Below, piece by piece: positions 32,665-40,471 of a stretch of 64,000 nt of DNA. The stretch's first letter is position 1. Each line of letters starts with the position of its first letter. Under the pieces are notes generated by a model, which ran no database searches, had not been told where the DNA came from, and saw nothing but the letters and a program-made list of their open reading frames with translations. Source of the stretch: Myxococcus hansupus (lineage in GTDB: Bacteria; Myxococcota; Myxococcia; Myxococcales; Myxococcaceae); assembly GCF_000280925.3 (NCBI RefSeq), contig NZ_CP012109.1:248001-312000 (forward strand). The letters run 5' to 3'. The translations under genes and the position numbers were made by a program.

Positions 32665-33294
32665 ATGCGGTCGTTCCTTGCATCTCTCGGCGTTGCCGGT
32701 GTCGTGTCGGCGTGCCTCGTCTCTGGCTCCGCGCTCGCCAACTCCGCCGGCATCAGTGGCAGAAGTGGCCGGGATGGCTCGAGCCTCACTTGCGCCGAGT
32801 GCCACACGGGGGGCGGAGCGGCTCCCACGGTGACCATCGAGGGGCCTGCCACGCTCGCGCCGGGCGCGACGGGTAACTACTCGCTCATCATCCGGGGCGG
32901 TCCGGCCGCGGGCGCCGGCTACAACGTGGCGGTGAGCGAGGCGGCGGCCACGCTCACCGCGGGTTCGGGCTCGCGCAAGCTGAGCGGTGAGCTGACCCAC
33001 AGCACCATCCGCCGCTTCTCCAACGGCGAGGCGCGCTTCGACTTCACGATGGTCGCCCCGGCCACCGCGGGCCGCGTCACGCTGTTCGGCGCGGGCAACT
33101 CGGTGAACGACAACGGCACCGAGCAGGGCGACTCCTCGGCCACCACCACGCTCGAGGTCAACGTGACCGGCGGCGGCAGCGGTGGTGGCGACGGTGACGG
33201 CAACGATGACGGCGGCTGCGCCGCCGCCGGTGGTGTCCCGTTGCTGGGCGCGGCCCTCGTGCTGCTCAGCACCCGTCTGCGCCGCCGCCGCTAG
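32665..33294 (+). CDS. MYXO-CTERM exported protein with CxxCH motif
   Basis: GGAGG at 32656-32660 sets the start. The 209-residue protein has a Sec signal ending ALANS, then LTCAECHTGG (CAECH at 43-47, a single cytochrome-c-type heme-binding motif) near its N-terminus. A beta-sandwich domain of the choice-of-anchor/reelin kind follows (PTVTIEGPATLAPGATGNYSL...). After a Gly/Asp-rich linker the C-terminus is GGCAAAGG, a hydrophobic helix and RRRR, the MYXO-CTERM signal for myxobacterial surface sorting. The protein is likely surface-anchored, perhaps a heme or multi-heme partner. Confidence 0.85.
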   Translation: MRSFLASLGVAGVVSACLVSGSALANSAGISGRSGRDGSSLTCAECHTGGGAAPTVTIEGPATLAPGATGNYSLIIRGGPAAGAGYNVAVSEAAATLTAGSGSRKLSGELTHSTIRRFSNGEARFDFTMVAPATAGRVTLFGAGNSVNDNGTEQGDSSATTTLEVNVTGGGSGGGDGDGNDDGGCAAAGGVPLLGAALVLLSTRLRRRR

Positions 33295-33339
33295 CACCTC
33301 TCGCCGGCGCCTCCGGGAGGGTGAGTTGACGCAGCACCC

Positions 33340-33642
33340 TCAATGACCGGAGGCGACCGAGGCGGTGAACTCTTCCGGAAGGAAGGCGTCGAAGGATGGC
33401 AACCGCTGCCGCCAGTTCGTGGGCAGCCGCGACTTCAGCCGGGAATCCCCGGCGAGTCGCAGGATGGCCAGTGACACCAGGCCCAGCCCCACGGCGCTGC
33501 GAAGTGGCGCCGGGCGACGCGCGCGGCGGCGGGAGCGGTAGCTGCGCAGCCCCAAGGGAATCAGCGCCACGGGAAGGGCCGCCAGCGCCAGGGTGCGCCA
33601 GGGTCGCCGGCCAGAGGTCTCGGATGCCAGTGTCGGTTCCAT
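33340..33642 (-). CDS. Small hypothetical membrane protein
   Basis: The start MEPTLASETSGRRP gives 100 residues; the upstream frame looks like shadow, but no good Shine-Dalgarno is seen. One or two hydrophobic segments (LALAALPVALIPLGL and SAVGLGLVSLAILRLAG) flank an Arg-rich loop, followed by a soluble tail (LPSFDAFLPEEFTASV). I do not recognise the family. Convergent with the MYXO-CTERM gene and divergent from the EEP lipoprotein gene. Confidence 0.55.
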   Translation of the reverse strand: MEPTLASETSGRRPWRTLALAALPVALIPLGLRSYRSRRRARRPAPLRSAVGLGLVSLAILRLAGDSRLKSRLPTNWRQRLPSFDAFLPEEFTASVASGH

Positions 33643-33817
33643 GAAGGAACAGGTTGGGGGCGGTGGGCGGCCTGGGGAAGGGCCCGGTCGTGTGAAGCAG
33701 CCGCGGCCTCGCTGTCTTGCTTCCTTGTCGCCTGACTGCTCGCCTGCCCTCCGCGCGGGCGTGGGTGGGCGGGGCGACAGGCCTTCGCTCGGGACGTAAC
33801 ATCGCGCCCCTCCCGAC

Positions 33818-34708
33818 ATGCGCCTTCGCCATCTCCTCCCCGTCCTGTTCTTGATGGGGCCGCTCGCGTGCGCGACCGGCCCGGGTCACCGCGCCGCCAC
33901 CGTGACGGACGCCGCTGTCCAGCGCGCGCCGGGTGAGCTGCGGGTGATGACGTTCAACATCCAATCGGGCGCCCGCGGCTTGGAGCGCGTGGCCCAGGTC
34001 ATCCGCGCGGCGGTGCCGGACGTCGTGGCCTTGCAGGAGGTGGACGTGGGCTCCACCCGCGCGAAAGGGCTGGACCAGACGGCGGAGCTGTCCCGCCTCA
34101 CCGGCTTGAAGTACCGCGCGCACTTCCGCACCACGGACCTGTTTGGCGGCGCCTACGGCATCGCGCTGCTCTCCCGCTTTCCGTTGGAGGCGCTGGCGCA
34201 ATACCCGCTGCCGGTGCCGAGCGGCGCGGAGCCTCGGACGCTTGCGCACGCGGTGATGGAGGTGGATGGCCGCGAGGTGAGCGTCTATCTCACGCACCTC
34301 ATCCGCCGTCCCTTCAACGGGAACACGCGGATGCGGCAGAGCGCGTACGTGGCCCGGCTGCTGGCGCAGGACACCCGGCCGAAGCTGCTGATGGGGGATC
34401 TCAACGATGGCCCCGACTCCCGCTCCACCCGGCTCTTGCGGCGGGGGCTGCGGGACGTCGTCGCGGAGACGGGCTCCGTGGGGGGCACGTATCCGCTGCC
34501 CGCCTTCCTGCCCACGCTGCGCATCGACTACGTGCTGGCGTGTGACTCCTTCACGCCCGTGGCCAGCCGCGTGCTGCGCGTGGATGTCTCCGACCACTAC
34601 CCCGTGGTGGCGGACCTGCGGCTGAAGCTGGACGCGGTGGCGAAGCGCGACGGGCCGGCGGTGGCGGAGTCCGACGCCGCTGGGCGCATCACCGGCGCCG
34701 CGCCTTGA
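33818..34708 (+). CDS. Endonuclease/exonuclease/phosphatase-family lipoprotein
   Basis: This 296-residue protein has a lipoprotein signal (LMGPLAC) and an EEP domain with complete motifs: RVMTFNIQSG, ALQEVDVG (catalytic Glu), GDLNDGPDS, RIDYVLAC and SDHYPVVADL (catalytic Asp-His). Family members are Mg-dependent phosphodiesterases (DNA, sphingomyelin or phosphoinositide head groups). Substrate is not predictable. It is a second secreted EEP enzyme besides that at 8.2-10.2 kb. Confidence 0.9.
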   Translation: MRLRHLLPVLFLMGPLACATGPGHRAATVTDAAVQRAPGELRVMTFNIQSGARGLERVAQVIRAAVPDVVALQEVDVGSTRAKGLDQTAELSRLTGLKYRAHFRTTDLFGGAYGIALLSRFPLEALAQYPLPVPSGAEPRTLAHAVMEVDGREVSVYLTHLIRRPFNGNTRMRQSAYVARLLAQDTRPKLLMGDLNDGPDSRSTRLLRRGLRDVVAETGSVGGTYPLPAFLPTLRIDYVLACDSFTPVASRVLRVDVSDHYPVVADLRLKLDAVAKRDGPAVAESDAAGRITGAAP

Positions 34709-34732
34709 GCCTGGCGCGGGCCGGAGTGGACC

Positions 34733-35284
34733 TCAGCCCACGTTGAAGCGGTAGAGGACCTCGTTGTCGTTCCGGGTGAAGCCCTTGAGCACCTGGTGCT
34801 CGAGGTTCTGCGCGCCCAGGTACGCCAGGCCGCCGTGGGCGAAGCCCATCACCGACAGCTCGAAGTACGGGTGCGGCTTGGGAACGTTCGTGATGTGCAG
34901 GTCGGTGTGGCCCTGACCGGGAATCACGTTGAGGTCGCCCTCGGTGAAGTAGCCCTTCCAGATGCCGGGGGTGAAGAGGAGGAAGCGCCGGAAGTCGCCC
35001 TGGCTGAACATCGCCTTGAGCTGGCCCTGGCCCAGCGCGTACTCGGCGGACTTCACGCCGAACTGCCACCAGGCGTTCAGGTCGTTGTTGTAGAAGCGCG
35101 CCAGCAACTCGTCGTTGAGCCGGAGGAACGCGTCCGCGGGCATGCGCGACACCGGCATCACGGGCCTGGCGAAGAAGGGCTCCTTGGCCGCGAACTCGGT
35201 GAGGAACGCCTTCCAGGCCGCTTCCCCGTGGGTCTGCACCATCAACTGTTGCCGGGCCAGGAAGGCGACGCCTTTGACTTCCAT
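34733..35284 (-). CDS. Conserved hypothetical protein, about 180 residues
   Basis: GGAGG directly before a first ATG and six bases before the second favours the start MEVKGVAFLARQQ (183 residues). The sequence is well-formed and mixed alpha/beta, without a signal peptide or cysteine motif (ARFYNNDLNAWWQFGVKSAEYALGQG; ending ENEVLYRFNV-like NDNEVLYRFNVG). Its layout, starting with a ~40-residue helical region containing LVQTHGEAAW, resembles the heme-NO-binding-like and DUF2378 sensor families found in myxobacteria, but this is only a resemblance. Function unknown. Confidence 0.75.
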   Translation of the reverse strand: MEVKGVAFLARQQLMVQTHGEAAWKAFLTEFAAKEPFFARPVMPVSRMPADAFLRLNDELLARFYNNDLNAWWQFGVKSAEYALGQGQLKAMFSQGDFRRFLLFTPGIWKGYFTEGDLNVIPGQGHTDLHITNVPKPHPYFELSVMGFAHGGLAYLGAQNLEHQVLKGFTRNDNEVLYRFNVG

Positions 35285-35339
35285 CTGCATCCTCCACGGG
35301 GCGCGACGTGCGCCACGTCTGGGGTGGGGTGGTGGGTCT

Positions 35340-35711
35340 TCAATCGAGCTGAAGCCCGCAGTCGCTACAGGCGCCTTCCACCAGCGGCGCGGCGGTGCCA
35401 CAGGCGGGGCAGGGGAGCTCGCCGTCCTCCGTGATGGGGGCGCCGCCCACGGGCGCCAGTCCTTCGCGCTCCATGCTGTCCGCCCAGCGCTGATGGAGCA
35501 GGGCGGCCACGCGCGGGCCGTCCTCGGGGCGCACCAGCACCTGGAACTTCGGGCTGCACCCGGGCTTGGCGCACGCCTCGCGGTGGACGAGCGCGGGGAC
35601 GTCCGCGTCCAGGCAGGCGTCCACCAGGCGCCGTGCATCCATCAGCGCCATCTCCGCGCAGGGGACCAACTCCACGTCCGACAGGGCCTTCGTCACGTCT
35701 TCCGGTGTCAT
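35340..35711 (-). CDS. DUF2007-like protein with C-terminal zinc ribbon
   Basis: This 123-residue protein begins MTPEDVTKALSDVEL. The first 75 residues form a ferredoxin-like fold of the DUF2007 kind (DVPALVHREACAK...FQVLVRPEDGPRVAALL). The C-terminus is a zinc ribbon (CPACG near 101-105, CSDCG near 115-119). Extra cysteines (CAKPGC) could also bind metal. Family members are proposed to be signal-transducing without proof. It follows the 183-residue gene on the same strand, which may be cotranscribed. Confidence 0.75.
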   Translation of the reverse strand: MTPEDVTKALSDVELVPCAEMALMDARRLVDACLDADVPALVHREACAKPGCSPKFQVLVRPEDGPRVAALLHQRWADSMEREGLAPVGGAPITEDGELPCPACGTAAPLVEGACSDCGLQLD

Positions 35712-35862
35712 CACCCGGGTGATTGGAGCGCACCGCGAGGGGCCGCGTCCAGCCCGCGCGAGGCGGGCGTGTCTGCCAGCCGAATCACGCGATGCGCCAT
35801 GTCGTGGTGTCCTCGGCGCGTCACGCTCCGTTGCTGGAGAACAGGGGGCTTCGGATTGCGCC

Positions 35863-36540
35863 GTGGCTCGGGCGCTACTTCGGGCTACCCTGCGGCGCGT
35901 GCCGCTCATCGCGCCTGGACATCGAACCGAACGTGTCGCCCGAGCGCTGCTGATTGGGGCGGGGGTGCTGACGTGTGGTGTCTTCGGGCTCGCCTGGGTG
36001 GTGGACCGCTTCGGGCAGCGTGAGGGCGCGGCGCCCGCGGATGCGCTGGTGGTCCTGGGGGCGCGTGTGCTCCCGGGCGGTGTGCCTTCCGGTGCGCTGC
36101 GGGCGCGCACGGAGCACGCGGTGGCGCTGTATCGCCGTGGGGTGGCACCTCGGCTGGTCTTCTCCGGCGGCGTGGGCGTGAATCCGCCATCCGAAGCGCG
36201 GGCCATGCTTCAGCTCGCCACGCGGATGGGCGTGCCCGCCGAGGCGTGTGTGCTCGAGGAGGGCAGTCACTCCACGGATGACAACGCGCGGCTCACGTCG
36301 GTGCTGCTTCGCGAGCTGGGCGCGCGGCGTGTCGTGGTGGTGTCCGACCCGTACCACCTGATGCGCGCGCGCAACTACTTCCGGCTGTACGGCCATGAAG
36401 TGGCCACCAGTCCGGCGCTGGAGACCGAGCGCAACCTCGACACGATGGACCGCATCTACTGGACGGTGCGAGAAGCCGTCGCGCTGCTCGTGCATCCGCG
36501 TGTGTTGCTGGCGCGCGCGCCTACTTCTCCGGCACCGTGA
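35863..36540 (+). CDS. DUF218/YdcF-ElyC family membrane protein
   Basis: The best start is the GTG giving MARALLRATLRRV (225 residues); a GTG at 35899 is an alternative. One N-terminal membrane helix (ALLIGAGVLTCGVFGLAWV) precedes a DUF218 domain: DALVVLGARVLPGGVPSGALRARTEHAVALYRRG, LVFSGGVGVNPPSEARAM, EGSHSTDDNA and VVVVSDPYHLMRA. Relatives (SanA, ElyC, YdcF) act in envelope integrity or peptidoglycan/lipid-carrier metabolism. The stop overlaps the end of the convergent HtrA gene by 20 bases. Confidence 0.88.
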   Translation: MARALLRATLRRVPLIAPGHRTERVARALLIGAGVLTCGVFGLAWVVDRFGQREGAAPADALVVLGARVLPGGVPSGALRARTEHAVALYRRGVAPRLVFSGGVGVNPPSEARAMLQLATRMGVPAEACVLEEGSHSTDDNARLTSVLLRELGARRVVVVSDPYHLMRARNYFRLYGHEVATSPALETERNLDTMDRIYWTVREAVALLVHPRVLLARAPTSPAP

Positions 36541-38299
36541 GCGCGCGCAGCTCGCGGCCTCCGCCGGGAAGCGCGACGCGGAGCAGCACCCTCTGTCCCG
36601 GCTTCGTCTTCCGCAGCGCGCGCACCACGTCCTGCGCACCGCGCACGGGTTGGTTCGCGGCCTCCACCACCACCATGCCGGGAAGCATCCCCGCGTGTTC
36701 CGCCATGGAGGCTGGCGCCACCTCCGTCACCAGCGCGCCCGTCTCGGGCAGCTCCTCCGACTCCGCGAGCCGTGGGTCCATGTCCATCACGCTCAACCCC
36801 ACGCGATGCTCCGCGGGGCGCTTCGCGTCGTCCGGGGGCTTGTTCGCGGCGACGCCCTCCAGGTCAGGCCGTTTGCCCAGGGTCGCCTTCACGTCGTGCT
36901 TCTTCGCGTCCCGGTAGAGCGTCAACGAGAGCTCCGAACCCGGCGCCTTCATCGCGACCCACCGCGTGAGCGCTCGCGCCGAGTCGACGGGCTGCCCATC
37001 CACGGAGACAATGACGTCATCCTGCTGGAGCCCTGCCCTGGCGGCCGCGGTCTCCCGGGTGACGTCCGTGACGACCGCGCCTTCGCGCACCGGCGCACCC
37101 AACGCTTCACCCAGGTCCGGCGTCATGTCCTGCACCAGCAGCCCCAGCCAGCCTCGGGAGACGCTGCCCTTCTTCTCCAACTGCGGCAGCAGTGACTTGA
37201 CGAGGTTGCTGGGCACCGCGAAGCCAATGCTCGAGCCCTCACCCGCGATGGCGGTGTTGATGCCCACCACCTCGCCGCGCAGGTTGAACAGCGGGCCGCC
37301 AGAGTTCCCTGGGTTGATGGCGGCATCCGTCTGGAGGAAATCATCGAAGGGGCCCGCCTCGATGTTCCGTTCCTTCGCGGAGAGGATGCCCAGGCTGGTG
37401 CTGGAGGCCAGGCCAAACGGATTGCCAATGGCCACCACCCAGTCCCCGACGCGCAGCGCGTCCGAGTCCCCCATGCGCACCACGGGAAGCGCCTTCGCGC
37501 CCTTCGGCAATTCGAGTTGGAGTATCGCCACGTCCGTGAGCGGGTCCGAGCCCAACACGCGGGCCTCCAGGTCGCGCCCGTCGGCGAGCTGCACCTGAAT
37601 CTCCTCGGCGTCCGCCACCAGATGGTGGTTGGTGAGTACCCGGCCCGTGGCGTCGATGATGAACCCCGAGCCGATGCCCTCGCGCACGGGTGGGGCGAAG
37701 GGGACGGAGTCTTTGAACGGGGAGGGCGGAGCGTCATCAAAGGGCGAGCCCCCGAAAGGCGACCCATCGAAGGGGGAGCCTCCGAAGGGCGAGTCATCCC
37801 CCGGTGCGCCAAGAAAGGGCGATGCCCCTCCGCCATTCCTCGGTGCGCCAAGGAAGGGTGATGCCCCTCCGCCACCCCTCGGTGCGCCAAGAAAGGGCGA
37901 CGGCCCGCCGCCACCCCTCGGTGCGTCTTCATCTTGCGGAGCGCCACCGAAGGGCGATGGCCCGTCGCCACCCCACGGCGTGCCGTCGTCTTGCGGTGAG
38001 TCACCAAAAGGCGATGCCCCTCCGCCACCCCATGGCGTGTCCTCGCCCTCCTCCCGCGCGGACGCGCCAATCCGGACCTCCACGTTGACGACCGCGGGAC
38101 TCACGGAGGCCACCAGCGGTGCGACGGAGGCGAGCGCCAATGCACGTCCCGGGGGCAGCGCGGGCCCGGAGGGCTCGCTGGAGGAGGGTGCCTGCTCCGT
38201 GTAGGGCACCGACTCCGGCGGCGTCTCCTCCGCGTCCCTCCGGCAGGCCACCAGGCCCAGGAGTACTCCCACCGCCAGCCCGCGTGCGCGTCCCGTCAT
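36521..38299 (-). CDS. HtrA/DegP-family serine protease lipoprotein with two PDZ domains and a repeat linker
   Basis: GGAGGGGGAC upstream and a lipobox (LVAC, Cys19) fix the start, giving 592 residues. Residues 90-220 are Gly/Pro/Phe-rich repeats. The trypsin-like domain (about 225-400) has the triad TNHHLVAD (His), DVAILQL (Asp) and NPGNSGGPLF (Ser). Two PDZ domains follow (about 400-490 and 500-590; GWLGLLVQDM and GLSVMDMDPRL). DegP-type proteases degrade or chaperone misfolded envelope proteins. Being lipid-anchored with a long disordered spacer is unusual and could place the protease away from the membrane. Confidence 0.92.
   Translation of the reverse strand: MTGRARGLAVGVLLGLVACRRDAEETPPESVPYTEQAPSSSEPSGPALPPGRALALASVAPLVASVSPAVVNVEVRIGASAREEGEDTPWGGGGASPFGDSPQDDGTPWGGDGPSPFGGAPQDEDAPRGGGGPSPFLGAPRGGGGASPFLGAPRNGGGASPFLGAPGDDSPFGGSPFDGSPFGGSPFDDAPPSPFKDSVPFAPPVREGIGSGFIIDATGRVLTNHHLVADAEEIQVQLADGRDLEARVLGSDPLTDVAILQLELPKGAKALPVVRMGDSDALRVGDWVVAIGNPFGLASSTSLGILSAKERNIEAGPFDDFLQTDAAINPGNSGGPLFNLRGEVVGINTAIAGEGSSIGFAVPSNLVKSLLPQLEKKGSVSRGWLGLLVQDMTPDLGEALGAPVREGAVVTDVTRETAAARAGLQQDDVIVSVDGQPVDSARALTRWVAMKAPGSELSLTLYRDAKKHDVKATLGKRPDLEGVAANKPPDDAKRPAEHRVGLSVMDMDPRLAESEELPETGALVTEVAPASMAEHAGMLPGMVVVEAANQPVRGAQDVVRALRKTKPGQRVLLRVALPGGGRELRALTVPEK
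37690..38040. repeat. In-frame Gly/Pro/Phe repeats inside the HtrA gene
   Basis: A 39-bp unit starting ggtgcgccaagaaagggcga repeats at 37803, 37842 and 37881, encoding 13-residue units like APRGGGGASPFLG. On the 5' side of the gene (38 kb) longer 19-20-residue units (PWGGDGPSPFGGAPQDE) repeat three times, and on the 3' side short SPFGG/SPFDG units occur. All keep the reading frame. Confidence 0.88.
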
Positions 38300-38417
38300 C
38301 GCCGTCCCCCTCCGGCAAGCTGCGACCGCCGTGCTCGTGAGGGTCCCTGCCCCCTCGGGCATGAGGCACGTCAGCTTGCTCGTCGGCGGGAGAGGCTTCG
38401 GAGCGCTCGGCTCGCCG

Positions 38418-38930
38418 TCAGGCTGAACGTTCGCGCGGCGTGGCCGGCGTCGGCGGGGCGTCGATGCGCTTCAGCAGCTTCTCCAGGATGGAGAAGAGGG
38501 CCTTGCGGTCTCCCGTGTCCAGGATGCCCAGGAACTGGCGCATGCCGGAGGAGACGAGGCGCTCGAGCCGCTGCCAGGTCGCCTGCCCATCCTCCGTGAG
38601 GCGGCAGTGGACGACGCGCCGGTCGGTCGCGCTGCGCTCGCGAGCGAGGTGTCCCTGGCGTTCGAGCCGGTCCACCACACCCGTCACCGTCTTCTCGGTG
38701 ACGCCCAGTCTGCGCGCGAGGTCGCCCATGGTGAGCGCGCCGTCCCGGCCGAGCCACAGGATGGCGTGGACCTGGGGTGGCGTGAACTGGAGCTGCTCGC
38801 ACATGCTGGCGATGGGGTCACGGAGCGAACGGCGCCGGCCCAACGCGAGGAGCAGGCCTTGGAGCTTCTCCAGGTCCTCGGAGACGTCATCATCCTCTTT
38901 GTGGAATTTCCGTGACACGGAGTATCCCAT
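38418..38930 (-). CDS. MarR-family transcriptional regulator
   Basis: This 170-residue protein begins MGYSVSRKFHKEDDD. It has the MarR winged helix: LTMGDLARRLGVTEKTVTGVVDRLERQGHLARERSATDRRVVHCRLT-type sequence (recognition helix TVTGVVDRLE; wing DRRVV). It lies 96 bp from the divergent modA gene. It may control modABC or itself, but MarR ligands are usually phenolic, so the link to molybdate is only positional. Confidence 0.9.
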   Translation of the reverse strand: MGYSVSRKFHKEDDDVSEDLEKLQGLLLALGRRRSLRDPIASMCEQLQFTPPQVHAILWLGRDGALTMGDLARRLGVTEKTVTGVVDRLERQGHLARERSATDRRVVHCRLTEDGQATWQRLERLVSSGMRQFLGILDTGDRKALFSILEKLLKRIDAPPTPATPRERSA

Positions 38931-39026
38931 AGCGGCCCCGCCAGAGCGGGTCAATCTGTTGTCTGGACGTCCGCAGACCTGACGACAATGCGGCGCGGAT
39001 TGTCGGGATATGCGAGGAGCTACGCC

Positions 39027-39797
39027 ATGCGTCATCTGACCCTGCTCTGTGCCGTCGTCACGTTGTTGGCGGGCTCGCTCGCTCGGGCCGACAAGGCGCT
39101 GGTGTTCGCGGCCGTGAGCACCACCGACGCGCTCCAGGAGTTGGCTCCGGCCTTCACGAAGGCCACGGGGCACACGGTGGAATTCTCGCTGGGGGCCTCC
39201 AGTGACCTGGCGCGTCAGGTCATCGCGGGGGCCCCGGCGGATGTCTTCCTCTCCGCGGACGAAGCGCAGATGGATGCGGTGGAGAAGGCGGGGCTCATCG
39301 CGCCAGCGACCCGCGTGGACCTGTTGTCCAACCGGCTGGTGGTGGTGGTGCCGGCGGATGCGAAGACGAAGCTGTCCACACCCTCCGCGTTGCGAGGGCT
39401 CAAGCGGCTGTCGCTGGCGGACCCGGAGGCGGTGCCCGCGGGCGTGTACGCGAAGGCCTGGCTGGTGAAGGTGGGGCTCTGGAAGGAGCTGGCGCCGAAG
39501 GTCATCCCGGCGTTGGACGTGCGCGCGGCGCTGGCGGCGGTGGAGACGGGGCGCGTGGACGCGGGCGTGGTGTATTCCACGGACGCGGCGCATTCGAAGC
39601 GCGTGCGCGTGGCCTTCCAGGTGCCCGAGCAAGACGTGCCGCGCATCGCGTATCCCGCCGCCGTGCTGACGCGCGGTGACGCGACGGAGGCGGGCCGCGC
39701 CTTCGTGCGCTTCCTTCAGTCCGACGCGGCCCGGAAGGTCTTCGCGCGGCATGGCTTCGGTACTCCCGCCGTGGCGCCGGGGACGCGGGCTCCTTGA
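39027..39797 (+). CDS. modA: Molybdate ABC transporter, substrate-binding protein ModA
   Basis: GAGGAG at 39014-39019 sets the start. The 256-residue protein has a Sec signal ending SLARA and the ModA fold: LVFAAVSTTDALQELAPAFTKATG, EFSLGASSDLARQVIAGAPADVFLSAD (oxyanion loop with the SS pair) and DAGVVYSTDAA. It binds molybdate or tungstate in the periplasm. Its tga overlaps the ATG of modB. Confidence 0.93.
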   Translation: MRHLTLLCAVVTLLAGSLARADKALVFAAVSTTDALQELAPAFTKATGHTVEFSLGASSDLARQVIAGAPADVFLSADEAQMDAVEKAGLIAPATRVDLLSNRLVVVVPADAKTKLSTPSALRGLKRLSLADPEAVPAGVYAKAWLVKVGLWKELAPKVIPALDVRAALAAVETGRVDAGVVYSTDAAHSKRVRVAFQVPEQDVPRIAYPAAVLTRGDATEAGRAFVRFLQSDAARKVFARHGFGTPAVAPGTRAP

Positions 39798-40471
39798 TGG
39801 AGGGCGTCACCGAGCTGGTGCTGTTCACGGTGTGGGTGGCGGTGCTGGCCACGCTGCTCATCCTTCCGTTCGGTGTGGCGGCGGCGTACGCCCTGGCGCG
39901 GTGGGACGGTCCAGGCAAGGGCGTGGTGGAGACGGTGCTCACCCTGCCGTTGGTGCTGCCGCCCACGGCGGTGGGCCTGGTGCTGTTGGAGTTACTCGGC
40001 CGCCATGGCCCCGTGGGGCGTGTGTTGGATGCGTGGGACGTGGAGGTCGTCTTCACGCCCAGGGCGGTGGTGCTGGCGAGCGCGGTGATGGCGTTCCCGT
40101 TGCTGGTGCGCTCCGCCCGCTCCGGCTTCGAGGAGGTGGACCCCCGGCTGGTCGCGGTGGCGCGCACGCTGGGCGATTCACGCATGCGGGCCTTCTTCCG
40201 CGTGACGCTGCCGCTGGCGTGGCGCGGGGTGCTGGTGGGCGCGCTGCTGGCATTCTCGCGCGCGCTCGGTGAGTTCGGCGCCACGGTGCTGGTGGCGGGC
40301 AACATCCCGGGCCGCACGCAGACGTTGTCGCTGGCCATCTTCCAGCGCACGCAGTTGGGGCGGGACGCGGAGGCGTTGCAGTTGGCGGGCGTGGCCGCGT
40401 TGCTCGCGTTCGTGGCGGTGTTCGCGACCGAGGCCGTGACGCGGCGGCGCGGGCGGCGGGTGCGCGCGTGA
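39797..40471 (+). CDS. modB: Molybdate ABC transporter permease ModB
   Basis: The start is ATG at the modA stop overlap (224 residues). It has five to six membrane helices, the motif PLVLPPTAVGLVLLELLGRHGPVG typical of ModB, and the EAA loop EEVDPRLVAVARTLGDSRMRAFFRVTLPLAWRG-type (core EVDPRLVAVARTLGDS). FSRALGEFGATVLVAGN is the ModB hallmark. It forms the membrane channel with a second ModB subunit. Confidence 0.93.
   Translation: MEGVTELVLFTVWVAVLATLLILPFGVAAAYALARWDGPGKGVVETVLTLPLVLPPTAVGLVLLELLGRHGPVGRVLDAWDVEVVFTPRAVVLASAVMAFPLLVRSARSGFEEVDPRLVAVARTLGDSRMRAFFRVTLPLAWRGVLVGALLAFSRALGEFGATVLVAGNIPGRTQTLSLAIFQRTQLGRDAEALQLAGVAALLAFVAVFATEAVTRRRGRRVRA

Noticed and set aside
38988-39026. An earlier modA start
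   Set aside because: The extra 13 residues precede the signal peptide and lack a ribosome site, while GAGGAG fits the later ATG.
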